DNA of 64,000 nt from Afipia sp. OHSU_II-C1 (GTDB lineage Bacteria > Pseudomonadota > Alphaproteobacteria > Rhizobiales > Xanthobacteraceae): the NCBI RefSeq assembly GCF_000497575.1, contig NZ_APJI01000010.1, forward strand, positions 186,001 to 250,000, written 5' to 3'. Every line of letters starts with the position of its first letter. The stretch's first letter is position 1. Below are positions 39,073-48,179 of this stretch, one piece after another. The translations under genes and the position numbers were made by a program. The notes beneath the pieces are model-generated. The model did not search any database, had not been told where the DNA came from, and saw nothing but the letters and a program-made list of their open reading frames with translations.

Positions 39073-40155
39073 CTAGTGCCTCGCACGCGTGTTGGCGAAT
39101 TTCGCCGGTGTCGATGCCGTTTCATCGAGCCGCCAGCGGGCGCGGGGTGCGGTTTCCATGGCGTCCACCATCCGAAGCGCAAGACGTTCCGCGCCGGCCC
39201 AGGCGATCATCGCGCCGTTGTCGGTGCAGAGCGCCGGCGGCGGAACAATCAGCATGGTCTGGGCGCGGGCCGCGATGTCATGCAACGCACTGCGGATCGC
39301 GAGATTGGAGGCAACGCCTCCGGCCGCGACCAGCGCGCGGGGCGGGCCGAATTTTTCCTGAAACAGGCGCAGCCCGACGCTGATCCGGTCGGCGGTGAGG
39401 TCGAGCACGGCAGCCTGAAATCCGGCGCACAGATCGGCCACGTCCTGCGGCTCGAGCGGCATCAGGCGCGTTGCTTCATTACGCACGGCGGTCTTCAGCC
39501 CGGAGAGCGAGAAATTCGCGTCAGGCCGCCCCACCATGGGACGCGGAAACACGAAGCGCTCCGGATTGCCGTGCGCGGCAGCGCGCTCGACCTGCGGCCC
39601 GCCGGGATAAGGCAGGTCCAGCATCTTCGCGACCTTGTCGAAGGCTTCGCCCATGGCGTCATCGACCGTGGTGCCAAGCCGGACATACTTTCCGACGCCG
39701 AGCACCGCCACGATCTGGGTGTGGCCACCCGATGCGAGAAACAGGCAATAGGGAAACATCAGGGGCACGTTGAGGCGAGGGGTCAGCGCATGCGCCTCAA
39801 GATGGTTGACCGCGATCAGCGGCGTGTTGTGAACCAGCGAGATCGCCTTCGCCGTGGTCAGGCCGACGATCACGCCGCCGATCAGGCCGGGACCTGCCGC
39901 CGCGGCGACGGCGCTGAGATCGCCGAAGCCGACATTCGCCTCTTTCATCGCTGCGCGGATAATACCGTCGAGCATGTCGACATGGGCGCGGGCGGCAATC
40001 TCCGGCACAACGCCGCCGAACGGTGCATGTTCATCGATCTGCGAGCGCACGATGTTGGACAGAATTCGCCCCGATCCGTCGCGCTGCCGTTCGATCACGG
40101 CGGCCGCGGTCTCATCGCAGGTGGTCTCGATCCCCAACACCAGCTTGCCTGCCAA
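39073..40155 (-). CDS. tsaD: tRNA N6-adenosine threonylcarbamoyltransferase TsaD
   Basis: Transfers threonylcarbamoyl to A37 of ANN-decoding tRNAs. It has 360 residues from a TTG start with AGGGA close by. [17 protein letters not shown] is the ASKHA N-terminal motif; [13 protein letters not shown] carries the metal-binding His pair of the HxExH type, and the third Asp ligand lies near the C terminus in [11 protein letters not shown]. It is divergent from hemD, and gpsA follows, a common alphaproteobacterial arrangement. Confidence 0.97.
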   Translation of the reverse strand: MAGKLVLGIETTCDETAAAVIERQRDGSGRILSNIVRSQIDEHAPFGGVVPEIAARAHVDMLDGIIRAAMKEANVGFGDLSAVAAAAGPGLIGGVIVGLTTAKAISLVHNTPLIAVNHLEAHALTPRLNVPLMFPYCLFLASGGHTQIVAVLGVGKYVRLGTTVDDAMGEAFDKVAKMLDLPYPGGPQVERAAAHGNPERFVFPRPMVGRPDANFSLSGLKTAVRNEATRLMPLEPQDVADLCAGFQAAVLDLTADRISVGLRLFQEKFGPPRALVAAGGVASNLAIRSALHDIAARAQTMLIVPPPALCTDNGAMIAWAGAERLALRMVDAMETAPRARWRLDETASTPAKFANTRARH

Positions 40156-40285
40156 TTTGGTCCCTGCTTTCTTCCAGCTCTTGCTTCGATCGCCGATCCG
40201 GCGTCATTCAAGGGGTTCATAACGTGGAATCGTCAGGCGGGCTATCGTGATTCAGCACAGCATCGACCCGCGCGGAGCATCTTGA

Positions 40286-41017
40286 ATGGCCATTCTTGTG
40301 ACACGTCCCGTTCCGGACAATGAGAGAACGGCGGCTGCCCTGCGGGCGCGGGGCTATGACGCGCTGTTGTCGCCAATGCTGCGGTTCGAGGAAATTCCGT
40401 TTCATGATGAAGACGACGCGGTTTATGACGCCGTGATCGTGACCAGCGCCAATGCGATCCGCGCCATCCTGGATCACTCTTCCCGCACCCATCTGTTCGG
40501 ACTGCCCGCCTTCGCGGTCGGGGAGCATACCGCGTCCGCCGCGCGAGCGGCAGGGTTCCGTGAGGTCGCCAGCGCGCAGGGCAACGCGCAATCGCTCGTC
40601 GATCTTGTCATCAAGACGCTGAAGAAAGGGGCGACGCTTTGCTATCTCGCCGGCGCCGACCTCGCGCACGATCTTGCCGCCGATCTTGGTGCGCGCGGAT
40701 TTACGGTGATCACCCATACGACCTACCGGATGATTCCGGTGACCGGATTTGCCGCGCGCGTCGGTGATGCGTTCCGCGCGGGCGGGATTCAGGCGGTGTT
40801 GCATTATTCCCGGCGCAGCGCGCGCGCCTATCTTGATGCGGCGCGGGCAGACGGCGTTGAAATTTCTGCCCTCGCGGTGCCGCAATGTTGCATCTCCGAG
40901 ACGGTGGCGGGTTTGCTTCGCGAGTCGGGGGCAACGCAGGTGGCGGTGGCGCGTACGCCGGATGAGAATGCGATCTTCGATGTGCTGGACAGGACGCTCA
41001 AAGCATCGTCCAACTAG
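40286..41017 (+). CDS. hemD: uroporphyrinogen-III synthase
   Basis: Closes hydroxymethylbilane to uroporphyrinogen III for haem, sirohaem or chlorophyll. The 243 residues form two alpha/beta domains: LVTRPVPDNERTAAALRARGYDALLSPML, VIVTSANAIRAIL, FAVGEHTASAARAAGF, ALCYLAG-like TLCYLAGADL, and AVLHYSRRSARAYLDAARADG, all in family order. This enzyme is poorly conserved, yet the pattern and context are convincing. The hemC gene commonly found between tsaD and hemD is absent here. Genes for a mitofilin-like protein and HemY follow. Confidence 0.9.
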   Translation: MAILVTRPVPDNERTAAALRARGYDALLSPMLRFEEIPFHDEDDAVYDAVIVTSANAIRAILDHSSRTHLFGLPAFAVGEHTASAARAAGFREVASAQGNAQSLVDLVIKTLKKGATLCYLAGADLAHDLAADLGARGFTVITHTTYRMIPVTGFAARVGDAFRAGGIQAVLHYSRRSARAYLDAARADGVEISALAVPQCCISETVAGLLRESGATQVAVARTPDENAIFDVLDRTLKASSN

Positions 41018-41120
41018 CTTTCAGGTAACCGGCAGGTAACCTTCCGGATGGCTTCTGGACGCGAGCGGCGTTCGCAGAATCTGCTAGAGTCCGCCGCGAG
41101 CGTGACAGGAGTGAGTTCCG

Positions 41121-42335
41121 ATGGACGACGACAAGCAGGACAAGGCCGGTATCTTGCCCGGTGGCGATGTCAACAAGCGGCCCCCGCCCACCATCGACCT
41201 GACAGCGTCCGACGTATCGGAAAGTCCGTCTGCGCCGGACGCAGATGCCGGCGCGCCGAAGCAGGATCAGTCTGAGCCGTCTTCCGATGCGTCTGCTGAA
41301 CCTGTTGTTGCGTCGTCGCCCAATCCATCGCGCGTTTCGTCGGTATTTCTTTCCGCTGTTTCGGGCGCGGTGGCCGCGTTGCTTGCGATCGGCGTGGCCA
41401 CGCTCGCAGGCTGGCCCCCGAAGCCCGCGCCGGTCTCAACCGCGCCGCTCACGGACGGTATCGCAGCGAACACGGCCGACATCACCAATCTTGGCACGCG
41501 CCTGGCGAAGGTTGAATCGGATGCGGCAAAGCCCGCGCCGCGTCCGGTTGCCGATCCTGCGATCATCGCGCGTATCGACGCAGTCGAGAAATCGCTGGCA
41601 TCGTTGCGCAGCGATCTCGCCGCCGTACGCGGGCAAAACGAGAAGGCTGCCGCCGCAATCAGCGAAATCAAGTCCGCATCACCGCAAGGCGTTATGACAG
41701 GAGAGCCAAAGACCGCTGCTGTCGATACGTCGGCTATTGAAGAGCGTCTTGCCAAGATCGAACGTGCCACCGCGGCGCTGAGCGCTGCCGCTGTGCCTCC
41801 GCCTGCACCGCAACCGCCGGCGGAAGATCCGAAGGTGCGCAAGCTCGATGCGCTGATCCACCTCGATAAAGCCGTGACCCGTGGCTTGCCCTACGCCGCC
41901 GAACTTGCTGCTGCGCGTGCTGTTGCCGGTGATGCCGATGCGCTGAGGGCGCTCGACGGCTTTGCGACGGCGGGTCTCCCCACCGACGATGCCCTGAGCA
42001 AGGAACTGCTTGCGCTGCTGCCGCAACTCGCGCCGAAGCCCGCAGCACAGCCCGCGCCGTCCGGCATTGTCGAGCGCCTACAGCAAAGTTTCGCAAAGCT
42101 GATACGCATTCAGCGCACCGATGCGCTGGCCAGCGGCCCTGCAGGCGTCATCGCGCGTGCAACTGCTGCCGCACAGCGCGGTGATGTGAACGAAGCGAAG
42201 CGGGAGCTGCTACAGTTGTCGCCGTCGGATCGCGTCCCGGTGCGGCCTTGGATCGCAAAGGTCGAGGGCCGCGACAAGGCGCGCGCGGCGTTTGAGCAGT
42301 TCACCATGGACACACTGGCCGCGATCTCGAAATAG
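41121..42335 (+). CDS. mitofilin-like (COG4223) inner-membrane protein
   Basis: Protein of 404 residues: a Pro/Ala-rich cytoplasmic N terminus (1-72), one membrane helix (about 74-94, VFLSAVSGAVAALLAIGVATLAG), a periplasmic coiled coil (ANTADITNLGTRLAKVESDA, IARIDAVEKSLASLRSDLAAV) and a helical C-terminal domain (GDVNEAKRELLQLSPSDRVPVRPWIAKVEGRDKARAAFEQ). Alphaproteobacteria encode such proteins between hemD and hemY; they are the bacterial relatives of mitochondrial Mic60 and are linked to membrane curvature. AGGAG lies nine bases before the ATG. Confidence 0.88.
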   Translation: MDDDKQDKAGILPGGDVNKRPPPTIDLTASDVSESPSAPDADAGAPKQDQSEPSSDASAEPVVASSPNPSRVSSVFLSAVSGAVAALLAIGVATLAGWPPKPAPVSTAPLTDGIAANTADITNLGTRLAKVESDAAKPAPRPVADPAIIARIDAVEKSLASLRSDLAAVRGQNEKAAAAISEIKSASPQGVMTGEPKTAAVDTSAIEERLAKIERATAALSAAAVPPPAPQPPAEDPKVRKLDALIHLDKAVTRGLPYAAELAAARAVAGDADALRALDGFATAGLPTDDALSKELLALLPQLAPKPAAQPAPSGIVERLQQSFAKLIRIQRTDALASGPAGVIARATAAAQRGDVNEAKRELLQLSPSDRVPVRPWIAKVEGRDKARAAFEQFTMDTLAAISK

Positions 42336-42343
42336 GCAGTTTC

Positions 42344-44029
42344 ATGATCCGTATCATTCTCTTTCTGTTTCTGGTCGGTGTCGTCGCGCTCGGCGCTGCC
42401 GTGATCGCCGACCAGACCGGTGATGTCACGCTGTCGTGGAATGCCTGGCGCATCGATACGTCATTGCCCGTGCTTGTGCTGGCGCTCGTGCTGGTCGTGT
42501 TCGCTGCGATGCTGGTCTGGGCCATTATCCGTGGCTTCCTGAATGCACCCGAGCGCTTGCGGCGGCTCCGCCGCGAACGCCGTCACGCGAAAGGACGCAA
42601 CGCCATCACCCAGGGCCTGATCGCAATCGGCACCGGCGATCATTTCGCGGCGCGCCGCCATGCCGATGTCGCCAGGCGGCTGGCGCATCAGGATCCGCTG
42701 GCGATGCTGCTGCACGCGCAGTCCGCGCAACTCGATGGCGACCGCGAGGGCGCGCAGCGCGCGTTTCACGCCATGGCGGAGCGCAAGGACACACGGCTGC
42801 TCGGCCTGCGCGGATTGTTCGTCGAGGCGCAGCGTCGTGACGATGCTTACGCTGCCGTGGCGCTGGCCGAAGAAGCCCTGAAGACCGCGCCGGCCTCGGC
42901 ATGGGCATCGCACGCCGTGCTCGGCTTCCGCTGCAGCAAAGGCGACTGGGACGGTGCGCTGAAGATTCTCGAAAACAATCTGGCGGCGGGACTGATCGAT
43001 CCGGCTCCTTACAAGCGCCAGCGCGGCGTGCTTCTGACCGCGCGCGCGCTCGATCTTGAGACCTCCGATCGCGACCGGGCCCGCGCCAGCGTGACCGAGG
43101 CGGTGAAGCTCGCGCCGACGCTGGTGCCCGCCGCGACACTCGCGGCGAAATTTCTCAGCGAGAACAACCAGACCCGCCGGGCCATGCAGGTGATCGAGAC
43201 GGCGTGGGCCGCACAGCCGCATCCCGATCTTGCGGATGCTTACGCGCATGTGCGGCTCGGCGACTCTGCGGTGCAGCGGCTGGCGCGGGTGGAGAAGCTT
43301 GCGGCGCGATCGCCCGGTCACATCGAGGGTGCGCTTGCGGTGGCTCGCGCCGCCATCGATTCCAGCGATTTCGCCCGCGCGCGTGAGGCGCTGGCGCCCT
43401 TCATCGATGCGCCGACCCAGCGGGTCGCGATCCTCATGGCCGAGCTGGAGCGGGCCGAGCATGGCGATGGGGGCAGCGCGCGCGTCTGGATGCAGCGCGC
43501 GGTGCGGGCCGCGCTCGATCCGGCATGGACCGCCGATGGCTACGTGTCCGAGCACTGGCGTCCGGTGTCGCCCGTGACCGGACGGCTCGATGCGTTCCAG
43601 TGGTTAACCCCCGTCGCGGCTCTCCCCTCGGAGAAAGCGCCGGTGCTTGAGGCCGAGGTTGCCGCCGAGCCTGACTTGCCGCCGGTTCTGGAAGCCGGTC
43701 CGGCTGTGACGCTGCCGCCGCCAGCCGTCACATTGCAGGATAACGAGCCAGCGTCCGTGACATCATCCCCGGCACCCGCTGCTGTACCGGCAGCATCGCC
43801 TCCTGCCGAGGCCGTGACCGCCAATGTGCCGCCACCGGTATTTCGCCCCCGGCGCGAGATTGAGAAGCCGGACGCGCCACGAATCCCCGCCGTTATCCCG
43901 ATCGTTCGCGCTCCGGACGACCCCGGCGTTGCCGATGAGGCGCGGGATGATGAATTCGACGACCCAGTCCAGCCGGAACCGGCGCAGCCCGGCGGCTGGA
44001 AGGGCTTTTTGTCCCGTTTTGTCAGTTGA
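42344..44029 (+). CDS. hemY: HemY-N domain protein (haem biosynthesis-associated TPR protein)
   Basis: Membrane protein of 561 residues. Two N-terminal helices (about 4-22 and 44-66) form the HemY_N region (IRIILFLFLVGVVALGAAVIADQ, then WAIIRGFLNAPERLRR). After that there are TPR-type helices (MLLHAQSAQLDGDREGAQRAFHAM, AEHGDGG...) and a long Pro/Ala-rich C-terminal tail ending GGWKGFLSRFVS. The enterobacterial protein is linked to haem biosynthesis through its operon, with no enzymatic activity known; it is unrelated to the protoporphyrinogen oxidase also called HemY. Its start lies eight bases after the mitofilin-like gene. Confidence 0.9.
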   Translation: MIRIILFLFLVGVVALGAAVIADQTGDVTLSWNAWRIDTSLPVLVLALVLVVFAAMLVWAIIRGFLNAPERLRRLRRERRHAKGRNAITQGLIAIGTGDHFAARRHADVARRLAHQDPLAMLLHAQSAQLDGDREGAQRAFHAMAERKDTRLLGLRGLFVEAQRRDDAYAAVALAEEALKTAPASAWASHAVLGFRCSKGDWDGALKILENNLAAGLIDPAPYKRQRGVLLTARALDLETSDRDRARASVTEAVKLAPTLVPAATLAAKFLSENNQTRRAMQVIETAWAAQPHPDLADAYAHVRLGDSAVQRLARVEKLAARSPGHIEGALAVARAAIDSSDFARAREALAPFIDAPTQRVAILMAELERAEHGDGGSARVWMQRAVRAALDPAWTADGYVSEHWRPVSPVTGRLDAFQWLTPVAALPSEKAPVLEAEVAAEPDLPPVLEAGPAVTLPPPAVTLQDNEPASVTSSPAPAAVPAASPPAEAVTANVPPPVFRPRREIEKPDAPRIPAVIPIVRAPDDPGVADEARDDEFDDPVQPEPAQPGGWKGFLSRFVS

Positions 44030-44158
44030 TTAGGAGTTGGCTGGCATAGTTGGCACGGGAGCCGATCTGATGTCAGAAAAGCGCCTCGCGGATGCCGCTG
44101 ATGTTGCAAAGCGAGGCTCTGGCCAGTATCAGGTGCGGATACAAATTTCGCGTGTTTC

Positions 44159-44234
44159 GCCGCCTTAGCTCAGCTGGTAGAGCACCTCATTCGTAATGAG
44201 GGGGTCGTAGGTTCGAATCCTATAGGCGGCACCA
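44159..44234 (+). tRNA. tRNA-Thr (CGT)
   Basis: Cloverleaf with acceptor GCCGCCT / AGGCGGC, D arm GCTC-AGCTGGTA-GAGC, anticodon stem CCTCA / TGAGG with loop TTCGTAA (anticodon CGT), T arm GTAGG-TTCGAAT-CCTAT, discriminator A, encoded CCA. It reads ACG codons. A 32-codon frame overlaps its 5' end. Confidence 0.97.
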
Positions 44235-44364
44235 CTTCTCCCGGCACCGCAGCACATTCGACTCGCTCATGGGGCGCGTTGCCTGCTCGGCGATCCATCT
44301 TCCATTGGAGGAGTGAGGCCGACGCTATCTCGCAAACGAATTCGGCTACCGCAAAGGAACAGCA

Positions 44365-44541
44365 ATGACCGATCGGGAAAAGATTCTGGCCGCCCTTCGC
44401 GAGAAGCCGCTAAAGATCTTCGACGTGATGAAGCGCGTCAACATCAAGAATCAGGAAGACTGTCAGGCGCTGCTATTGAAGATGCGCGACGAGGGCCTCG
44501 TGCGCTTCGACATTCACAAGGGCGTGTGGCTGATCGGCTGA
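44365..44541 (+). CDS. small winged-helix-like protein, 58 residues
   Basis: Short gene: ATG at 44365, six bases after AAAGGA, to the TGA at 44539-44541. The 58-residue product starts MTDREKILAALREKPLKIFDV and has the helix-turn-helix-strand pattern of a minimal winged-helix domain (ILAALREK, FDVMKRVNIKNQEDCQALLLKM, EGLVRFDIHKGVWLIG). Small proteins of this type recur in this bacterial group and may bind DNA or regulate a partner; no function is known. It lies 130 bases after tRNA-Thr. Confidence 0.78.
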   Translation: MTDREKILAALREKPLKIFDVMKRVNIKNQEDCQALLLKMRDEGLVRFDIHKGVWLIG

Positions 44542-44663
44542 TGCCTGCCGGAACCGCGCTCCTGAATTTTGAGCTGGGTTCTCGTTCGCGGAACGATATT
44601 GTGCGAACTGACCGGCGATCAAAGGTGACGTGTCGCTGTCTGCAGATCGCGGCGGATATCCCG

Positions 44664-44918
44664 ATGAAGTTTTCTCAAGCCATAATCATGACGGTCGCCC
44701 TGATCGGAGTTTCTCCGGGCCACGCGAAGGTCGAACAGTGCCGCTTCATCGGTCCAAAACCGGAGAGGGAAGCCTGCTACGATCGTCAGGCCAAGGCGCT
44801 TGAAGCAAAGAAGGCGGAAGTGGCTGCGAAGGCAACGCCGGCGGTCCCGCTGGAGCGGAGGAGCCCGGAAGATGAAGCGCTTTCGCGCTCTCTCAGGAGC
44901 ATCTGCCGGGGATGTTGA
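44664..44918 (+). CDS. small secreted hypothetical protein
   Basis: Predicted protein of 84 residues with a signal peptide (1-20, ending SPGHA). The mature part has the motif CRFIGPKPEREACYDRQAKAL, in which two cysteines around an acidic/basic helix resemble small periplasmic proteins of Bradyrhizobium with a repeated CYDRQ pattern, followed by an Ala/Lys-rich helix and CRGC at the end. The frame is open upstream, but only the ATG at 44664 gives the signal peptide. Function unknown. Confidence 0.65.
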   Translation: MKFSQAIIMTVALIGVSPGHAKVEQCRFIGPKPEREACYDRQAKALEAKKAEVAAKATPAVPLERRSPEDEALSRSLRSICRGC

Positions 44919-44930
44919 TGGCTGAACGGA

Positions 44931-46217
44931 TCACTTCAGCGGCTCAAGTTCGATGCGCGCCACAGCCACGCCGAGCCACCGGTTGTCGTCGCCCATTCCG
45001 GTGTCGCGGGGACGGCGCGTCGCATCGACCTCGAGCGTGATTCCGAAATCGCGATCTGACGGCGGAACATCGGCAACGCGCGCTTCGGCCTCGATGACGA
45101 ACCCGCCGAGAAGTTTCTTCCGGATGCGATGCGGCAGCGGCTGGTCCCGCAGCAGAACCCGGATTGTCTCGGGCGGCGCCAGCGAATTGACGGCAATGAT
45201 GCTGATCAGCAGGTCCGTCTCGAAATAAACCGGCAGGTCGATGGTGGAGCGGCGGCTTGGTCCGCTCCACCGGAAGGTTTTGTAACGCGGGTGCCTTTCG
45301 ACGTGGTACCATTCGAATGGCATGTCCTGCCGGGTCAGATCGAAACGGGTCTTGCCGGTGACGCGCTGCATCTCCGACGCGGAGAACCGGCTGTCGGCCC
45401 CCTTGTTCTTGCGGCTGAGGCGCACGGCCGAACCGGGTTCGACGCCTTGCGCCGGCATTTCAATTTTCAGGAACTTGCCTTTGACGACGGCATCCATGAT
45501 GTCGATCAATTCCCGGGACCGGAAATCGGCATCCGACTGAATCCGTTCCAGCAATCGCTGTTGCTCGTCGGTGGACTTGATCTTGTAGGAATCCCGCCGC
45601 CATGCGGCGTTGAACTTGAACGAGGTCAGTTCGCGGGTGGAAGCAAAGCGCTTCGCCGCCATGGCGGCCCGGCTCATGAACAGAGCATCCATCGGCACGG
45701 TGACTGAGGCGGGATCCTGCCATTTGATGCCGTCGCCGTAAATCGATGTCTTGTGGGCGAACGCGGACGGCGGCACGAAGTCGCTGGCCGAATAGCTTCC
45801 GGACGAGAACAGGCCGGCTATTCCACGGATGCCGGAATCCGGCGGGCCGTAGAGCGCCATCACGCTGGTGATGACTTCGGCGTCATGTTCTTTGGCCGCG
45901 CGCAGGATCGCTTCCAGATGCGTCGGGTACCAGATGTCGTCGTGGCCGAGATAGGCGATCCAGTCCGAGGCTGCATGCTCGATCGCGTAATTGTTCGCGG
46001 CCCATTGCGAGCCGTAGTTGCGGTCGAGGTTGTGCCAGCGGATGCGGGCATCGCCGAACGACGCCACCACATCCGCCGAATCGTCGGTGCAGCCGTCGCC
46101 GACCACCAGGATTTCAAAGTTCTGTTCGGTTTGCAGCAGCACCGAGCGAATGGCGCAGCGAAGTGCGGCGCTCCAGTTATAGGTCGGGATGACGACAGTA
46201 ATCGCGGGCCGGGTCAC
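44931..46217 (-). CDS. family 2 glycosyltransferase with C-terminal beta-sandwich-like domain
   Basis: Protein of 428 residues. The GT-A domain (1-235) has ITVVIPTYNWSAALRCAIRS, EILVVGDGCTDDSADVV, the DxD-like YLGHDDIWYP and conserved helices. Residues about 250-428 form a beta-rich domain with a late GDDNRWLGVAVARIEL signature, seen in several cell-surface enzymes of this group. The GTG start overlaps the preceding TGA (GTGA), showing coupling to the RmlC-like gene. A role in surface polysaccharide or glycoprotein decoration is likely. Confidence 0.85.
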   Translation of the reverse strand: MTRPAITVVIPTYNWSAALRCAIRSVLLQTEQNFEILVVGDGCTDDSADVVASFGDARIRWHNLDRNYGSQWAANNYAIEHAASDWIAYLGHDDIWYPTHLEAILRAAKEHDAEVITSVMALYGPPDSGIRGIAGLFSSGSYSASDFVPPSAFAHKTSIYGDGIKWQDPASVTVPMDALFMSRAAMAAKRFASTRELTSFKFNAAWRRDSYKIKSTDEQQRLLERIQSDADFRSRELIDIMDAVVKGKFLKIEMPAQGVEPGSAVRLSRKNKGADSRFSASEMQRVTGKTRFDLTRQDMPFEWYHVERHPRYKTFRWSGPSRRSTIDLPVYFETDLLISIIAVNSLAPPETIRVLLRDQPLPHRIRKKLLGGFVIEAEARVADVPPSDRDFGITLEVDATRRPRDTGMGDDNRWLGVAVARIELEPLK

Positions 46218-46762
46218 CAATGGTATGGCACCGTTGCGGCGGCGGCCTCGGAATCCCACGGCAGGTCGAGGGCATCGGGGCTTTCGTGGTTATACATTCT
46301 GTCCGGCATGTTGATGATGAGGGCTTCGGTCTGGCCGATGTTCTTCCAGCCGTGAAACAGATTGGGTGCAATCGTCAGAAGCGCGGGATTGCGTTCGCTG
46401 ATCATGAAATCGTTAAGCTTGCCGAATGTCGGAGAGTCCTTCCTGCCGTCGAACACGACAATCTTGACGAGGCCCGACACAACAAACAGCCGGTCGGTTG
46501 TTTGCTGATGCAGGCCCCAGGCGCGGACGCGGCCGGGAAGCGTTGTGGTGACATGAACCTGGACGATCGGTGACTTGATGATGTCCCAGTTTGCCCGGGC
46601 GACCTCGCACATATGGCCGTCGCTATGCGGGACCGGCCGGGCCGGGCGAAATTCGACGCCGTCGATCGGGGCGTCCCGCAACCCGCCCTGTGCATCAACG
46701 GCCGACTGCTTGGCCAACATCAGGTCGCTTCCGGCGATCGCGTGTGTCATTGCATCCATCAT
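46214..46762 (-). CDS. RmlC-like dTDP-4-dehydrorhamnose 3,5-epimerase family protein
   Basis: Cupin of 182 residues resembling RmlC: FRPARPVPHSDGHMCEVAR, VQVHVTTTLPGRVRAWGLHQQTTDRLFVVSG, VVFDGRKDSPTFGKLNDFMI, then LFHGWKNIGQTEALIINMPDRMY. The catalytic His of the family falls in GLHQQ and the Tyr in DRMYN. The other dTDP-rhamnose genes (rmlA, rmlB, rmlD) are not here, so it may act on another sugar nucleotide. It overlaps the glycosyltransferase gene by four bases. Confidence 0.85.
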   Translation of the reverse strand: MMDAMTHAIAGSDLMLAKQSAVDAQGGLRDAPIDGVEFRPARPVPHSDGHMCEVARANWDIIKSPIVQVHVTTTLPGRVRAWGLHQQTTDRLFVVSGLVKIVVFDGRKDSPTFGKLNDFMISERNPALLTIAPNLFHGWKNIGQTEALIINMPDRMYNHESPDALDLPWDSEAAAATVPYHW

Positions 46763-46934
46763 TCAGCGCGGTTGTTAGCCTGCCTGCTGACTGGACACTA
46801 TTACGGACTTGCGAGGCGCGCCATCGGCCGTAGCGAACAATGGTCAGGCACGGGAACCCTTTGCGCGTTCCGTGCCCTGCGGTCCTGACAGTCCCGCGAT
46901 CGGGGCTGATCACGATGTGACCAGCCCGTCGGGG

Positions 46935-47705
46935 TTAGCCTGCGATTTTGGTGAAGTCGGGCTTTCGGCGCTCGGCGAAAGCGGTGAGTGCTTCGCGCGC
47001 TTCCGGTCCCTTGAGCCGTTCCTTGAGCAGGGCGCCTTCGCGACTGATCTGCGCGGTGATCGCGGCGGTATCCCGCATCAGCGCCTTGGTGTGCGACAGC
47101 GATCCGGCGGGCTGCTTGGCCAGCTTGAGCGCGGTATCGCGCGCCTTCTTGCGCAGCTCTTCGACGGGAACGACTGCATTGACGAGGCCGAGCGAGACTG
47201 CGGTTTCGCCGCTCATGGGTTCGCCCAGCGCGAACATCTCGTAGGCGCGGGCATAACCGATTCGTCCCTGCAGGAGATGGGTCGAGGCCGCTTCCGGCAC
47301 CAGCGCGATATTCACGAACGGCGTGATCAGCCGGGCCGTCGGCGTGACGTAAACGAGATCGCAATGCAGCAGCATGGTCGTGCCGATTCCGACTGCGTTG
47401 CCCTGCACCGCCGCGATCAGCGGTTTGGTGGCGATGCCGAGATTGGTGATGAACCGCGGCGAGTGTGCCACGATGCTGGGATCTTTCGATTGCGCGGCGA
47501 AATCGCCCATGTCGTTGCCGGCGGTGAAGTGGTCGCCGTCGCCCTGAAACACAACCACGCGGATCGCCGGGTCCTTTTCCGCCGTTTCCAGCGCGTCTGC
47601 GAGAGCGGCATACATCGCGTTGGTGATGGCATTCATTTTGTCCGGACGCGTCAGGGTCAGCGTCAGGACACCGGAATCGAGCTCACTCTTTACGAATTCA
47701 GTCAT
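46935..47705 (-). CDS. enoyl-CoA hydratase/isomerase family protein
   Basis: Crotonase-fold enzyme of 256 residues. It has KMNAITNAMYAALADALETAE, the oxyanion hole segment FTAGNDMGDF, and ALIAAVQGNAVGIGTTMLLHCDLVYVTPTARL. The second Glu typical of hydratases is not at its usual place (EAASTHLLQGRIGYARAYEMFALG), so it may be an isomerase or other crotonase. It follows the MarR gene by 27 bases in the same direction and is probably under its control. AAGGAAA lies nine bases before the ATG. Confidence 0.93.
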   Translation of the reverse strand: MTEFVKSELDSGVLTLTLTRPDKMNAITNAMYAALADALETAEKDPAIRVVVFQGDGDHFTAGNDMGDFAAQSKDPSIVAHSPRFITNLGIATKPLIAAVQGNAVGIGTTMLLHCDLVYVTPTARLITPFVNIALVPEAASTHLLQGRIGYARAYEMFALGEPMSGETAVSLGLVNAVVPVEELRKKARDTALKLAKQPAGSLSHTKALMRDTAAITAQISREGALLKERLKGPEAREALTAFAERRKPDFTKIAG

Positions 47706-47732
47706 GGTCTGCGTTTCCTTTCATATCGAAAT

Positions 47733-48167
47733 CTAGGAACTGTCCTTCGGGAATTTTGTTTGCAGGCTCAACAGCCAGCGCGAAACGACGTCGATTTCCT
47801 TGTCCGTAAAACCTTCCATCAGTGTGCTGTTGACGGCCTGCGCCCGTGTCACGGCGCGTTTGCGGATCTTCTCTCCGGTTTCGGTCAGATAAACGCGCTG
47901 CGCACGGCCATCCGCACCGTCGCGTTTTCGCTTGATCAGTCCCGCTCTCTCCATCCGGTCCGCTAGGCCCGTAATGGCGGACGGCACGATATCGAGAGCG
48001 GCGGAGATATCGCCGATCAGCGCGCCATCGTTCCGGCCGAGAAAGAACAGCACCCCGGATTGCGCCGAGGTCAGGCCGTCTTCCGTGAGCATGTGCTGTT
48101 CGATACCTCGCTGCAGTCTGCGATAACCCACGGTCATCAGAAAAATCAGCCGACGGTCGGTCGTCAT
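47733..48167 (-). CDS. MarR-family transcriptional regulator
   Basis: Dimeric winged-helix repressor of 144 residues: LTSAQSGVLFFLGRN, GDISAALDIVPSAITGLADRMERAGLIKRKRDGADGRAQRVYLTETG, then the C-terminal dimerisation helices. The pattern is the normal one for the family. It is the first gene of a two-gene unit with the enoyl-CoA hydratase. A 20-base palindrome just ahead of its ribosome site suggests autorepression, relieved perhaps by an acyl-CoA. Confidence 0.93.
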   Translation of the reverse strand: MTTDRRLIFLMTVGYRRLQRGIEQHMLTEDGLTSAQSGVLFFLGRNDGALIGDISAALDIVPSAITGLADRMERAGLIKRKRDGADGRAQRVYLTETGEKIRKRAVTRAQAVNSTLMEGFTDKEIDVVSRWLLSLQTKFPKDSS

Positions 48168-48179
48168 GTCGTCTCCTAT

